Origin: Alloscardovia omnicolens DSM 21503
Lineage (GTDB): Bacteria > Actinomycetota > Actinomycetes > Actinomycetales > Bifidobacteriaceae
Assembly: GCF_000420505.1 (NCBI RefSeq)
Contig: NZ_ATVB01000002.1
Span: forward strand, 1 to 64,000
Length of the DNA: 64,000 bases
Direction of reading: 5' to 3'
The notes under the pieces were generated by a model. That model did no database searches. It worked only from the letters and a program-made list of their open reading frames with translations, and was not told the DNA's origin. The translations under genes were made by a program, and so were the position numbers. This document shows, in pieces, positions 18,762-28,037 of this stretch (positions within the stretch are counted from its first letter, which is position 1; each line of letters starts with the position of its first letter).

Positions 18762-19397
18762 GTGATTTCAGCAGAGGATTTTCTGCAGAATAATCCTGCT
18801 TCAGTTGTTGATAATCCGGATACTTCCGATGGTGTTGACGACACACATACTTCAATAGACATGCTGCATCATGCGGTGCAGCATGTCGAAGTGAAGGGAA
18901 TTTTTCAGCGCAGTGATGCGGAAGATAAATGCCAAGAAGCGGCATTACGTTTACTTGATGCAGCTCAACGACCTTCAGGTGCTCTACGTGAACGTTTGAT
19001 TGCCAAAGAATTCTCAGTAGAAACTGTGGATACAGTTGTAAACAGACTGATGAATTTAGGTTTGGTTGATGACGAGGCATACGCGCGCAGTGCTGTACGC
19101 TATTGCGTGTCGCGAAGTTTAGGGCAAAGCGGAACCCTCATGGAGCTTAAACGCAAAGGTGTTGACGCATCCTTAGCAATGCAAGCCGTTCAAGAAGCTC
19201 AGGAAGAGGGCGCTTTTATAGAATCTGCGTATGCTCTAGTGGAGCGCGTTGCAAAGCGCACACGTGGTTTAGATAAAAACGTGCGTTTACGACGATTATG
19301 GTCTGCAGCAGGACGTAAAGGACATTCTCCTGAGCTTATTCGCCAAGCGCAGTATGAGGTTTTCAATGCAGAAACTAGCGAAGAAGAAGCTGAATAA
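18762..19397 (+). CDS. recX: Regulatory protein RecX
   Basis: RecX binds RecA filaments and limits their activity. The 211-residue protein has a nonconserved acidic leader (about 1-60), then tandem three-helix RecX repeats: ALRLLDAAQRPSGALRERL, then VVNRLMNLGLVDDEAYARS, and a Lys/Arg-rich end KNVRLRRLWSAAGRKGHS. Start is weakly supported: GTG 18762 has only a GGTGA-like site, and shorter starts are possible because the first 50 residues lack family similarity. It lies directly after recA and is presumably read from the same SOS transcript. Its 3' end faces the 3' end of rnpB with only a 6-nt gap. Confidence 0.88.
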   Translation: MISAEDFLQNNPASVVDNPDTSDGVDDTHTSIDMLHHAVQHVEVKGIFQRSDAEDKCQEAALRLLDAAQRPSGALRERLIAKEFSVETVDTVVNRLMNLGLVDDEAYARSAVRYCVSRSLGQSGTLMELKRKGVDASLAMQAVQEAQEEGAFIESAYALVERVAKRTRGLDKNVRLRRLWSAAGRKGHSPELIRQAQYEVFNAETSEEEAE

Positions 19398-19403
19398 AAA
19401 TTA

Positions 19404-19795
19404 GTGTGAGACCTCATATACCCCGGGTTCTGTCCTCGTATGTAAAAGACATACAAGGGGTGACCATCCATCTCGACTTAATATTGCTATTAAGCTCTAG
19501 CAGCCTACCCGAATACCAAACAAGCGAGCAGCTTAGATATTCTACTTGACCTTGCTCCCGATGAGGCTTGCCATGCGACTTCTGTTACCAGTCGTCCGGT
19601 GGTCTCTTACACCACCGTTTCACCCTTACCTTATACAGCTACGCCATATAAGGCGGTCTATTCTCTGTTGCGCTATCTCTCAGGTTGCCCTGGGCGGACG
19701 TTATCCGCCATCGTGCTCTATGGAGCCCGGAAGTTCCTCAGTTATTCTGGAGATTTCTCCCCATGTGGATAACCGCGGTCACCCAGAGGTCTCAC
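19404..19795 (-). ncRNA. rnpB: RNase P RNA, bacterial type A
   Basis: This is the catalytic RNA that matures the 5' end of tRNAs. On the minus strand the conserved core is clear: GAGGAACTTCCGGGCTCC, GATAACGTCCGCCCAGGGCA, GCGCAACAGAGAATAGACCG, then AAGGGTGAAACGGTGGTG and AAGAGACCACCGG, and a late GACAGAACCCGGGGTATA that closes the long-range P4. The ends pair as P1: GTGAGACCTC at the 5' end (19786-19795) with GAGGTCTCAC at the 3' end (19404-19413). Length, 392 nt, is typical of actinobacterial molecules. TATAAA lies just upstream on the minus strand. Confidence 0.97.
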
Positions 19796-19799
19796 AATC

Positions 19800-19805
19800 T
19801 TTATA
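19800..19805 (-). promoter_or_regulatory. -10 box of the rnpB promoter
   Basis: Read on the minus strand this is TATAAA, ending 4 nt before the mapped 5' end of RNase P RNA. A weak -35 candidate, TTCAAC, lies 17 nt further upstream. Confidence 0.6.
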
Positions 19806-19929
19806 TGCTACCACGCTTTCTTGTTGAATTCTATTGCAAAATGCCATGAAGTTTTATTGTAAATGAGTTAAGATTAAGTCACGTTAGCAAAGATGTTAAC
19901 GTCTTGCGATTCATTTCAAGGAGGTCACC

Positions 19930-20580
19930 ATGGAAATCGTGGTAACTGGTCGTCATACGCAAATTAAGCAAAAGTTCCGTGACGTAGTTGAAAGCAAGAT
20001 GAATCGAGTGACTAATATTGCACCGGATGCACAACGTGTTCAAGTTATGCTCTCTCATGAGGGGAATCCTCGCCTTGCTGATACTGCAATGCGTGTGGAA
20101 CTCACCGTGATCGCTGGTCGTACAGTTGTTCGCGCTGAAGCTTCCAGCAGCGATGATTTGAGTGCATTGGATTTAGCACTCGACAAGCTCACATTACGTC
20201 TGCGTAGAACTCGTGACCGTCGTAAGGATCACCGTCGTGGTTATGAGTCTGTGCAAGCAGTTGATCTCGGTGTTGTAGAACCAGAAGAAGAGCCAGCTGT
20301 AGCAGAGTATGAACCTGTTACCCCATCTCAAGCTGTTGCAGGGGATTTGGAACCAGGTGAATCGGTAGAAGTTCGCGTTGGTGATTCGCCAATAGTCATT
20401 CGTCGCAAGCTCCATATTGCAGAACCAATGTCAATTGATGAAGCTTTGTACGAAATGGAATTGGTTGGACACGATTTCTTCCTCTTCGTAAATAGCGAAA
20501 CTCATCGCCCGTCGGTAGTGTACCGTCGTCATGGATGGAGCTACGGTGTATTTGAAATCGAAAGTGCTAAGAACATCTAA
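19930..20580 (+). CDS. hpf: Ribosome hibernation promoting factor, long form
   Basis: It binds the 30S decoding site in slow growth and dimerises ribosomes into inactive 100S particles. The 216-residue protein has the N-terminal S30AE/RaiA domain (about 1-105, MEIVVTGRHTQIKQKF through LRLRRTRDRRKDHRRG). An acidic linker follows, then the C-terminal dimerisation domain (about 155-213: KLHIAEPMSIDEALYEMEL, GHDFFLFVNSETHRPSVVYR). Two domains identify it as long HPF rather than short HPF/YfiA. AAGGAGGT at 19919 is a near-perfect ribosome binding site. It precedes secA, a standard actinobacterial neighbour, but a strong hairpin separates them. Confidence 0.95.
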   Translation: MEIVVTGRHTQIKQKFRDVVESKMNRVTNIAPDAQRVQVMLSHEGNPRLADTAMRVELTVIAGRTVVRAEASSSDDLSALDLALDKLTLRLRRTRDRRKDHRRGYESVQAVDLGVVEPEEEPAVAEYEPVTPSQAVAGDLEPGESVEVRVGDSPIVIRRKLHIAEPMSIDEALYEMELVGHDFFLFVNSETHRPSVVYRRHGWSYGVFEIESAKNI

Positions 20581-20595
20581 CTTTAAAACACTGTA

Positions 20596-20643
20596 GGTAT
20601 GGGGCTACCTATCTAGAAATCTCTAGATAGGTAGCCCCATACC
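20596..20643 (+). terminator. Perfect 22-bp inverted repeat between hpf and secA
   Basis: Arms at 20596-20617 and 20622-20643 are exact complements around a 4-nt loop (AATC). The arm includes GGGGCTACCTATCTAGA. There is no U-tract on the plus strand. It probably ends the hpf transcript but is longer than most terminators here; see findings. Confidence 0.6.
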
Positions 20644-20736
20644 CATGTGTGCACTGTGTTTGCGTTATCTGTGCATTGTCGTAGTATGGGAGCAGTTTGT
20701 AAAAACCACTTGTGTGGAAAAAGTAGGAGAATGCAC

Positions 20737-23592
20737 GTGGGAATTCTTGACAAAGCTTTGCGTATGGGTGAAGGCGCGCAGCTTCGTAAGCTGAAGTCTG
20801 TGGCAGATCAGGTCAATGCTCTTGAAGATGAGATTAGCGCATTAACAGACGCTGAACTCAAGGAGCAAACCTCAAAATTTAAGGCACGTTTAGCCCAGGG
20901 CGAGAGTCTTGATGATTTGATGCCAGAAGCATTTGCTACAGTACGTGAAGCTGCTAAGCGAGTTCTCGGTCAGCGTCACTTCGATGTGCAGCTTATGGGT
21001 GGTGCAGCATTGCACTGGGGCAATATTGCAGAAATGCGTACTGGTGAAGGTAAGACGTTGGTTGCAACCTTGCCAAGCTATTTGAATGCATTAAGTGGTA
21101 AGGGTGTTCACGTGGTAACCGTGAACGATTACTTGGCTAACTACCAGTCCGAATTGATGGGACGTGTATTCCGTGCTCTGGATATGAAGGTTGGTTGCAT
21201 CTTAACGGATCAGTCTCCAGCAGAGCGCCGCAAGCAGTACAATGCCGACATTACCTATGGTACGAATAATGAATTCGGCTTCGATTATCTGCGAGATAAC
21301 ATGGCATGGAATAAGTCTGACCTTGTTCAGCGTGAACACCACTTTGCTATTGTCGATGAAGTCGATTCCATTTTGATTGATGAGGCTCGAACTCCTCTGA
21401 TTATTTCTGGACCAGCTGAGGGAGATGTGACCCGCTGGTATCGCCAGTTTGCTAGGCTCGTGCTCAAGCTCAACCGAGACGAAGACTATGACGTGGACGA
21501 GAAGAAGAAAGTTATTGGTATTCTCGACTCCGGTATTGCGAAGATTGAAGATTTCTTAGGAATCGATAATCTGTATGAGCCAGCAAATACTGCGCTTATT
21601 GGCTATCTGAATAATGCTATCCGTGCGAAGGAACTCTTCGTGCGTGATAAGGATTATGTTGTTCAGGGGGGCGAAGTTCTCATTGTTGACGAACACACCG
21701 GACGTATGCTTCATGGTCGTCGTTACAACGAAGGTTTGCATCAGGCCATCGAAGCTAAAGAAGGTGTAGAGGTTCAGGCAGAAAACCAAACTTTCGCTAC
21801 AATTACTTTGCAGAACTATTTCCGCATGTACGATAAGTTAGCTGGTATGACGGGTACTGCAGAAACTGAAGCTGCAGAATTTATGAATACTTATAAGCTC
21901 GGTGTTATCCCAATCCCAACTAACCGACCTATGATTCGTATGGATCAGGATGACTTGATTTTCCGCACTCAGAAGGAAAAGCTTGTTGCCATTGTTAAGG
22001 ATGTAGCAGCACGTCACGAAAAGGGTCAGCCTATTTTGCTGGGTACCTCGTCTGTGGAATCCTCTGAGTTGGTGTCTACCTTGCTTGATCAGGTGAATAT
22101 TCCTCACAAGGTACTCAATGCTAAGCACAACGAAGCAGAAGCTGCTGTTGTTGCTGTTGCTGGTCGTAAAGGTGCTGTAACTGTGGCAACCAATATGGCT
22201 GGTCGTGGTACAGATATTATGCTCGGCGGTAACGTTGAGTTCCTTGCTGATGCAAAGTTGAAGGCTCAGGGATATTCTCCAGAAGACACTCCAGAAGAGT
22301 ATGAGCGCTTATGGCCTGCAGCTTTGGATGAGATGAAGCAGCAGGCAAAGGATGAGCATGAAGAAGTGAAGGAACTGGGCGGTTTGTATGTGCTCGGTAC
22401 TGAACGTCATGAATCTCGCCGTATTGATAATCAGTTGCGTGGTCGTTCTGGTCGTCAGGGTGATCCTGGTGAATCTCGCTTCTACCTGTCTTTGGAAGAC
22501 AATTTGATGCGTCTGTTCAACACTCAGCTTGTTGCTCGTGTTATGGCTAAGGGCATGCCAGAAGGCGAGCCTATTGAGCATAAGAGCGTATCGAATGGTG
22601 TGCGTAATGCTCAGAAGTCTGTTGAATCTCGTAATTTCGAAACACGTAAGAATGTGTTGAAGTACGACGATGTTATGAATAAGCAGCGTACTGTTGTCTA
22701 TTCGGAACGCCAGGCTGTGCTGCAGGGTGCTGATATCTCCTCCGACATTACGAAGTTTATTCACGATGTTGTTGCATCCTATGTTCAGGGTGCAACAAAG
22801 GGCGTAGATGTTCCTGCTAAGTGGGATCTTAGCGAACTGTGGAAGGCTCTTGAATCTATTGTTGCTCTTGAGTTTGATGAAGAACAGCTCAAGAGTGAAC
22901 TTGGTAAGCTTAAGGGTGATAAGGCACGTGCAAAGCTTACAGATCTGGTTGCCGATAAGCTGACAGAAAAGTACGCAGCCAACGAGAAGATTGTAGGCGA
23001 TGAAGCGATGCGTACTATTGAGCGTCGCGTTGTTTTGGCAGTTATGGATCGTAAGTGGCGTGAACACCTCTACGAGATGGATTATCTCAAGGACGGTATC
23101 GGTTTGCGCGGTATGGGTCAGCGCGACCCTCTGGTGGAATACCAGCGAGAAGGCTACCAGATGTACAACTCTATGGTTGATTCTATTAAGGAAGAGGTTG
23201 TACAGTTACTCTTCAATATTGATTTGGAGTTGATTGCTCGCGAAGCCGAAGAGAATGAAGCTGTTGAGAATCAGGAAGTTCCTGAAGAATCCTTAAGTTA
23301 CTCTGCTCCAACTGAAGACGCTGCAAGCGATGAAGAAATTGAAGAAGACGAAGATTCCGAAGATACTGAGTCTTCTGAGCGTGTGTCTCATTCTTATGAA
23401 GGCCATGTAACTGGTGCTGCTCCTATCAGCCATGCTGAAGGAAAAGTACCTGCTAGCAAGCGTCCAAAGAGTGAAGAGCTGCACAGCCCATGGTCTGATG
23501 GTCGCGTATTTGAAGGTACTCCAAAGAATGCGCCATGCCCATGCGGTTCAGGACGCAAATATAAGATGTGCCACGGTAAGAATGAGAAGTAA
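20737..23592 (+). CDS. secA: Preprotein translocase ATPase SecA
   Basis: SecA pushes secretory proteins through the SecYEG channel using ATP. The protein (about 951 residues) has Walker [10 protein letters not shown] near residue 100, DEAD-like [17 protein letters not shown], the preprotein cross-linking region, the helicase motifs [14 protein letters not shown] and [19 protein letters not shown], and scaffold and wing domains. After an acidic linker (about 860-930) it ends in the zinc-binding [18 protein letters not shown] 20737 is preferred because AGGAG (20725-20729) is 7 nt away; the ATG at 20731 would have a 1-nt spacer. It is the only secA in the window and looks like the housekeeping SecA1. 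Confidence 0.96.
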   Translation: MGILDKALRMGEGAQLRKLKSVADQVNALEDEISALTDAELKEQTSKFKARLAQGESLDDLMPEAFATVREAAKRVLGQRHFDVQLMGGAALHWGNIAEMRTGEGKTLVATLPSYLNALSGKGVHVVTVNDYLANYQSELMGRVFRALDMKVGCILTDQSPAERRKQYNADITYGTNNEFGFDYLRDNMAWNKSDLVQREHHFAIVDEVDSILIDEARTPLIISGPAEGDVTRWYRQFARLVLKLNRDEDYDVDEKKKVIGILDSGIAKIEDFLGIDNLYEPANTALIGYLNNAIRAKELFVRDKDYVVQGGEVLIVDEHTGRMLHGRRYNEGLHQAIEAKEGVEVQAENQTFATITLQNYFRMYDKLAGMTGTAETEAAEFMNTYKLGVIPIPTNRPMIRMDQDDLIFRTQKEKLVAIVKDVAARHEKGQPILLGTSSVESSELVSTLLDQVNIPHKVLNAKHNEAEAAVVAVAGRKGAVTVATNMAGRGTDIMLGGNVEFLADAKLKAQGYSPEDTPEEYERLWPAALDEMKQQAKDEHEEVKELGGLYVLGTERHESRRIDNQLRGRSGRQGDPGESRFYLSLEDNLMRLFNTQLVARVMAKGMPEGEPIEHKSVSNGVRNAQKSVESRNFETRKNVLKYDDVMNKQRTVVYSERQAVLQGADISSDITKFIHDVVASYVQGATKGVDVPAKWDLSELWKALESIVALEFDEEQLKSELGKLKGDKARAKLTDLVADKLTEKYAANEKIVGDEAMRTIERRVVLAVMDRKWREHLYEMDYLKDGIGLRGMGQRDPLVEYQREGYQMYNSMVDSIKEEVVQLLFNIDLELIAREAEENEAVENQEVPEESLSYSAPTEDAASDEEIEEDEDSEDTESSERVSHSYEGHVTGAAPISHAEGKVPASKRPKSEELHSPWSDGRVFEGTPKNAPCPCGSGRKYKMCHGKNEK

Positions 23593-23607
23593 AAGCTCAT
23601 AGGCAGA

Positions 23608-23639
23608 AAAGTCGGAAGAAGATTTCTTCCGACTTTTTT
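23608..23639 (+). terminator. Rho-independent terminator after secA
   Basis: AAAGTCGGAAGAA (23608-23620) pairs with TTCTTCCGACTTT (23624-23636) around a 3-nt loop and continues into a run of T. A textbook intrinsic terminator. Confidence 0.92.
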
Positions 23640-23747
23640 ATATGCATTTTATGCAACTTAGATGTCCCACTCGCACATCATGCATGTTCGCCTAGTGTTC
23701 GTGATAGAGTGACAGGGTATGGCGGGAGCTACATAAATGGAGGAATA

Positions 23748-24719
23748 ATGCACTCGTTAGCAGTTGATATTGGTGGTACTAAGATTGCCGTTGGCTTGTG
23801 TGATGAAAACGATGTCATCGTACGCCAGTGGACGTCTCCAACACCAGAAGAAGCAGAGCTCATCGATGAGCATATTGCAAATCTTTACCTGGAAGCATCT
23901 AAGTCTTTCGAAGACATTGTTGCCATTGGAATTTCTGCAGCAGGTAATGTAAAGGAAGATCGTCGCACTATTAGCTTCGCAGCTAATATTAGCGGCTGGG
24001 TGAACTACCCATTAGCAGATCGCATCGAAGCACTTATTGATCACAAAGTTCCAGTCGTTGTAGAAAACGATGCAAACTGTGCTGGTTGGGGTGAATTCGT
24101 TCATGGCGCAGGTAAGGGTCACAAGAACATGGTTGCCCTCACTGTGGGTACTGGTTTAGGTGGAGCTATCGTTATCGATGGTAAGCTTTTCCGTGGATCC
24201 TACGGTATGGCTGCAGAATTTGGCCACTTGCCAATGGTGTCTGATGGCGATACCTGTGGTTGCGGTTTGCGAGGTTGTGCAGAACGCTATACCTCAGGAA
24301 ACGCATTAGAGCGTTTTGCACGTTCCGCAATTCGTCGTCGTCCACAAGATGCAGATCGTCTGCTGGAGATGTGCGGTGGAGATATTGCAGAATTGCGTGG
24401 CAAGATGGTTTCTCGTGCTGCCGATGAAGGCGATGCCATCAGCTTATATGCGTTCAACAAGATTGGTGAGTGGTTGGGTCGTACTATGGCTGCTATTTCT
24501 GCCGTATTGGATCCTGATGTGTATGTTATCGGCGGTGGCGTAGTTGCTGTTGGCGATATTCTTCTCGATCCTGCGCGCTACAACTATTCTCGCTTCTTGC
24601 AGGCAAGCGCATATCGCCCACATCCACCAATTCTAGCTGCAACAGCTGGTCAGGACGCTGGTTTGATTGGTGCCGCGAACTTAGCATTGCGCTTCTACTT
24701 AGAAGAATATAAGAAGTGA
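23748..24719 (+). CDS. glk: ROK-family glucokinase
   Basis: It phosphorylates glucose, and possibly other hexoses, with ATP in the cytosol. The 323-residue protein begins with the phosphate-binding DIGGTKIAVGL, then VVENDANCAGWGE with the catalytic Asp, LTVGTGLGGAIVIDGKLF, and the ROK zinc motif CGCGLRGCAERYTSG; GGGVVAVGD lies near the C-terminus. No N-terminal DNA-binding domain is present, so it is an enzyme and not an NagC/Mlc-type repressor. ATG 23748 is chosen for GGAGG at 23739-23743. Glucokinase activity is the likeliest, but ROK kinases for fructose or mannose look similar. Confidence 0.88.
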   Translation: MHSLAVDIGGTKIAVGLCDENDVIVRQWTSPTPEEAELIDEHIANLYLEASKSFEDIVAIGISAAGNVKEDRRTISFAANISGWVNYPLADRIEALIDHKVPVVVENDANCAGWGEFVHGAGKGHKNMVALTVGTGLGGAIVIDGKLFRGSYGMAAEFGHLPMVSDGDTCGCGLRGCAERYTSGNALERFARSAIRRRPQDADRLLEMCGGDIAELRGKMVSRAADEGDAISLYAFNKIGEWLGRTMAAISAVLDPDVYVIGGGVVAVGDILLDPARYNYSRFLQASAYRPHPPILAATAGQDAGLIGAANLALRFYLEEYKK

Positions 24720-24730
24720 TTTATCCGCTC

Positions 24731-24776
24731 ATACATAAAGCCATGGTGACAACGGTATCGCCATGGCTTTATGTAT
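24731..24776. terminator. Bidirectional terminator between convergent genes
   Basis: ATACATAAAGCCATGG (24731-24746) and CCATGGCTTTATGTAT (24761-24776) form a perfect 16-bp stem with a 14-nt loop. The right arm touches the stop codon of the minus-strand membrane protein. Confidence 0.75.
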
Positions 24777-25270
24777 TAAATGCGAGCCCCATCATTGTGC
24801 CTATTCGAGGCAGAATTTGTGCGTGAACGGTGCATCGTCCCCAGAATACCAAAGGCAAGAATTAAACTGATACCTGCAATAAGAGCACACAGGCTACGTA
24901 CTGCAGGGAAAGCCGCTGCTACAAAAATAGATCCAAAACCGATGATGACAAGAACGGCCGCAATAACCGAACTTGTTGTTACAGATGACCAGCTTGGATT
25001 CGGTGCATGAAAGTGATCATCATCTGCATCCAGCCATGACGTAGAGTAACCGCGCGGTGTAGTCGTGTTATTCACGAAAACATCATCATTAATGCTTTTT
25101 ATGTGCAAAGTTGGTCGTTTCGTACTCTTCTGTTCGTCAATACGAGAGGCTTTTTTCTCAAATTTTTTGGCTGTACGAGATTTTTCTATGGATTCTAGCT
25201 CTTCACTATGAGCGTTGACAAAGTCTGCCCACGTGTCATCTGTAGAGCTCTTATGGTTATCATTAGTCAT
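24776..25270 (-). CDS. Hypothetical membrane protein with two helices
   Basis: I do not recognise the family. The 164-residue protein has a long hydrophilic, Lys/Asp/Ser-rich cytosolic N-terminus (1-95) with the segment TWADFVNAHSEELESIEKSR. Two membrane helices follow (about 98-118 and 122-145), then a short basic tail. The order N-in, helix hairpin, tail-in is inferred from the positive residues. It starts back-to-back with plsC across a 41-bp spacer, so the two may share regulation. Its base composition is like its neighbours and nothing suggests recent acquisition. Confidence 0.65.
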   Translation of the reverse strand: MTNDNHKSSTDDTWADFVNAHSEELESIEKSRTAKKFEKKASRIDEQKSTKRPTLHIKSINDDVFVNNTTTPRGYSTSWLDADDDHFHAPNPSWSSVTTSSVIAAVLVIIGFGSIFVAAAFPAVRSLCALIAGISLILAFGILGTMHRSRTNSASNRHNDGARI

Positions 25271-25292
25271 AGGACTATTTTAGGACTATTTT
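25271..25292. repeat. Tandem 11-bp repeat in divergent promoter region
   Basis: AGGACTATTTT occurs twice in direct succession (25271-25281 and 25282-25292), starting immediately upstream of the minus-strand gene's ATG and 20 bp before plsC. Confidence 0.7.
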
Positions 25293-25311
25293 ACGAAATG
25301 GGGAGCCGAGA

Positions 25312-26004
25312 ATGTATTGGTTTTTTGTCAAGACTTTAGGACGTCTTGCTCAAATGCGATTCCATGTGGATGCGGTGGGAGTAGATAATATTCCACGCAC
25401 AGGTGGCGCTATTATTGCGGCGAACCATCTGTCTGTTATTGATGATGGAGTTATTCCTATTACATGCCCGCGTATGGTTCATTTTATGGGCAAAGCTGAA
25501 TATTTTACTGGTAAAGGTTTCAAAGGATGGTTTAAGAAGTGGTGGTTCACTTCTGTGGGTGTTTTTCCTGTAGACCGTTCAGGAGGAAGTAAATCTGCTG
25601 GTGCTATGGATACGGCACGAAAGATTTTAGAAGATGGTAAACTTTTCGGCATTCATCCAGAAGGCACGCGCAGTCCTGATGGAAAGCTATATAAAGGTCA
25701 TACAGGTTTTGCACGCCTTGCTTTAGAAACTGGATGTCCTATAGTTCCTACAGCTTTAATTGGTACGCGCGAAGTACAAAAACCAGGGCAAAACTTACCA
25801 GGAAAAGGTCAAGTAACCTGCGTATATGGTGAGCCTATACAGGTCCAGAAAAAAGATACAGCAGATATTACGCACGACGATATTCGAAACCTGACTGATG
25901 AACTTATGCGGCGTATCCAAAAATTAAGCGGGCAAGAATATGTAGATATCTATGCTCAAGAAGCTAAAAAGCTTATAGCAGAAAAAGCTGAGAGTAACGA
26001 ATAA
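25312..26004 (+). CDS. plsC: 1-acyl-sn-glycerol-3-phosphate acyltransferase
   Basis: It adds the second acyl chain to lysophosphatidic acid at the membrane, giving phosphatidic acid. The 230-residue protein shows the acyltransferase motifs in order: NHLSVIDD (H-x4-D), PVDRSGGSKSAGAMD, HPEGTRSPDG, and VPTALIGTREV. A hydrophobic N-terminal helix is short. GGGGAG at 25300 is the likely ribosome binding site. In some Bifidobacterium genomes this gene lies near the Ser/Thr kinase genes, as here. The exact acyl donor and position are inferred from the family. Confidence 0.9.
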   Translation: MYWFFVKTLGRLAQMRFHVDAVGVDNIPRTGGAIIAANHLSVIDDGVIPITCPRMVHFMGKAEYFTGKGFKGWFKKWWFTSVGVFPVDRSGGSKSAGAMDTARKILEDGKLFGIHPEGTRSPDGKLYKGHTGFARLALETGCPIVPTALIGTREVQKPGQNLPGKGQVTCVYGEPIQVQKKDTADITHDDIRNLTDELMRRIQKLSGQEYVDIYAQEAKKLIAEKAESNE

Positions 26005-26013
26005 AATCAACAT

Positions 26014-26050
26014 AAGCCGCATACCTTTTAACTTCGGTATGCGGCTTTTT
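26014..26050 (+). terminator. Rho-independent terminator after plsC
   Basis: AAGCCGCATACC (26014-26025) pairs with GGTATGCGGCTT (26036-26047) and is followed by TTT. It also lies directly downstream of the convergent kinase gene. Confidence 0.88.
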
Positions 26051-26053
26051 GTA

Positions 26054-28021
26054 TTAGTTCTTCGTACTGGTGAGGGTAACACTACGCGCTTTACCCGAGT
26101 CATCGGTTACAGAAACAATCTCGCCAGGGGAAATCGATTGTTTGGCTACCGTATCTCCGCCCTTTCGGGAAATCTTCACGTTGAGACCCAAATCTTCAAG
26201 AACTGTTTGCGCGCGCGGCAAGGTCATACCTCGAACATTAGGCATGGTTATAGTATGTGCTCCCTTAGATACAGTTAGCGTTACGGTATCGTTCCATTTC
26301 AGCTTAGAATCAGCTTGAACGGATTGATTGATGACTTCTCCGGCATCAGCAGTAGCAGAATACTCTTCTTTGACGTTTGCAGTAATTTTGAGCTGGGCGA
26401 GTGCTGCTAGAGCGTCACCACGGCTCATTCCCACAAGATTAGGCATAGTTACTGTTTTCAATCCCTTAGATAGCACAACAGTAATTGCAGTATTATGGTT
26501 TACCTTAGTTCCAGCTCGTGGAGAGATGGATATAACTGCGCCTTTTGGAACTGATAGAGAATACTCATCTGTATGACTGTCGTGTTTAATATTGGTAAAA
26601 CCAGCTTTTTTGAGTGCTTTCAGAGGGTTTTTACCATTACTTGACTGCGGGTTCGTAATATCGGATGGAATAGTTATTTGTTCGATTCCTGTAGAAACGA
26701 TAAGAGATACTGTTTCGTTTTTCTTTGAAATATGGCTGCCAACAGTCGATGGGGTGGAGGAAATTATTTTTCCTGATTTAATAGTATCGCTATGTTTCTT
26801 GCTGACCGTATAGGAAATACCTTGGTCTTTTAATAATTTTTGATAGCTGGCAGCATCTGCCCCTGACAGAGTGCACGATGTTTGAGCAGTGCATGTGCTG
26901 TCATGGGCTGCAGGAAGAGTGTAATAACTACCAGGACCCCAGTTATCCCACCACATAACAAGTCCAGCAATAAGCAAAATAACGCTTATTAAGCCAATAA
27001 CCGCTGAAGTCATGCGATACTTTTTTGTCCATACAATGAGGCGACCAAGATATGAGGTCTGTTTTTGCGGTAATCGCGTGTTAATAGCAGGAAGAGACGG
27101 TTTTTTCGTGGAAATAACGCGCGTTGAGCTGGCTGAAGAAGTTGAGAGACGAAGATTAAAATCTTTGCTGCTGAGCGATTGTATAACTTTATCGAGTTGA
27201 CCGGCAGCAATACTGGCATTATTCGGTCTATTTTCGAGATTACGGCTGACCAGAGAAGCCACGAAAGAACATAGAGACGTTGGAAGAGCAGAAGATATAA
27301 CACGTAAATTGGGAACATCTTCGTGCACATGTTTATATACAACAGTAACAGGATTATCTGATTCAAAAGGTGGACGGCCTACGAGCATTTCCCATGCCAT
27401 CAAACCCACAGCGTACAAATCAGAGGCAGGAAGAGAAAGATTTTTTTCAGCAGTTTCTGGAGCAATATACGTTGTTGTGCCCAAAACCATACCGGTAGGA
27501 GCTAAAGTTGCATTCGATGTACGTTTAGCCAAGCCAAAATCAGCAATTTGCACATTACCATGTGCATTAATCATAATATTTTCTGGTTTAATATCGCGAT
27601 GAATAATATCTTGCTCATGAGCTGCGGATAGACCCGAAAGAATCTGACGTAGAATACTGACAGTTTCGCGCACGCTCAAGGTATGTTTACTGCGCAGAAG
27701 CGAACGTAAATTGGCTCCTTCAATGTATTCCATAACAATATAGCCCACGCCATCAATACTTCCAGCATCAAATACATGAACAATATGAGGATTATCTAAA
27801 GCTGCTGCAGATAGAGCCTCACGGTGGAAACGTTGGGTATATTGGTCGCCTTGTTCGGATAAAGCGAGAGATGTATGCATGATTTTAATTGCCACACGCT
27901 TATCGAGACGTTGATCGGTAGCTTCATACACACTAGCCATGCCGCCTTCAGCAATTTTGCGCGAAATCAAGTAACGGTTGTCAATAAGTTGGTTGATATA
28001 TCGTGCAGATGCTGTTGTCAT
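26054..28021 (-). CDS. pknB: Serine/threonine protein kinase with PASTA domains (PknB-like)
   Basis: This transmembrane kinase senses peptidoglycan fragments or lipid II and phosphorylates growth and division proteins. The 655-residue protein has an intracellular kinase domain (about 14-275) with the glycine loop IAEGGMASVY, Lys46, HRDIKPEN (catalytic Asp143) and DFG (161-163). A Ser/Thr/Pro juxtamembrane linker follows, then one membrane helix (about 335-358) and an extracellular part. The extracellular part holds a divergent first PASTA-like segment (about 365-435) and three clear PASTA repeats (from ITIPSDITNPQ, VTMPNLVGMSRGDA and ITMPNVRGMTLPRA). A -10-like TAGACT ends 7 nt before the ATG with no ribosome binding site, suggesting a leaderless transcript even though idsA ends only 16 nt upstream. 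Confidence 0.93.
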   Translation of the reverse strand: MTTASARYINQLIDNRYLISRKIAEGGMASVYEATDQRLDKRVAIKIMHTSLALSEQGDQYTQRFHREALSAAALDNPHIVHVFDAGSIDGVGYIVMEYIEGANLRSLLRSKHTLSVRETVSILRQILSGLSAAHEQDIIHRDIKPENIMINAHGNVQIADFGLAKRTSNATLAPTGMVLGTTTYIAPETAEKNLSLPASDLYAVGLMAWEMLVGRPPFESDNPVTVVYKHVHEDVPNLRVISSALPTSLCSFVASLVSRNLENRPNNASIAAGQLDKVIQSLSSKDFNLRLSTSSASSTRVISTKKPSLPAINTRLPQKQTSYLGRLIVWTKKYRMTSAVIGLISVILLIAGLVMWWDNWGPGSYYTLPAAHDSTCTAQTSCTLSGADAASYQKLLKDQGISYTVSKKHSDTIKSGKIISSTPSTVGSHISKKNETVSLIVSTGIEQITIPSDITNPQSSNGKNPLKALKKAGFTNIKHDSHTDEYSLSVPKGAVISISPRAGTKVNHNTAITVVLSKGLKTVTMPNLVGMSRGDALAALAQLKITANVKEEYSATADAGEVINQSVQADSKLKWNDTVTLTVSKGAHTITMPNVRGMTLPRAQTVLEDLGLNVKISRKGGDTVAKQSISPGEIVSVTDDSGKARSVTLTSTKN

Positions 28022-28028
28022 AATTGCT

Positions 28029-28034
28029 AGTCTA
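28029..28034 (-). promoter_or_regulatory. -10 box at the pknB start, likely leaderless
   Basis: On the minus strand this reads TAGACT, 7 nt before the ATG whose first base is at 28021. It overlaps the short idsA-pknB gap, so pknB may be transcribed independently of idsA. Confidence 0.4.
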
Positions 28035-28037
28035 ACC

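Noticed and set aside
19546-19827. A 93-codon plus-strand frame across the RNase P RNA
   Set aside because: The DNA here is rnpB on the other strand; conservation is structural, not coding.
22309-23067. A 252-codon minus-strand frame opposite secA
   Set aside because: Same reasoning: composition follows the reverse complement of secA codons and no start signal exists.
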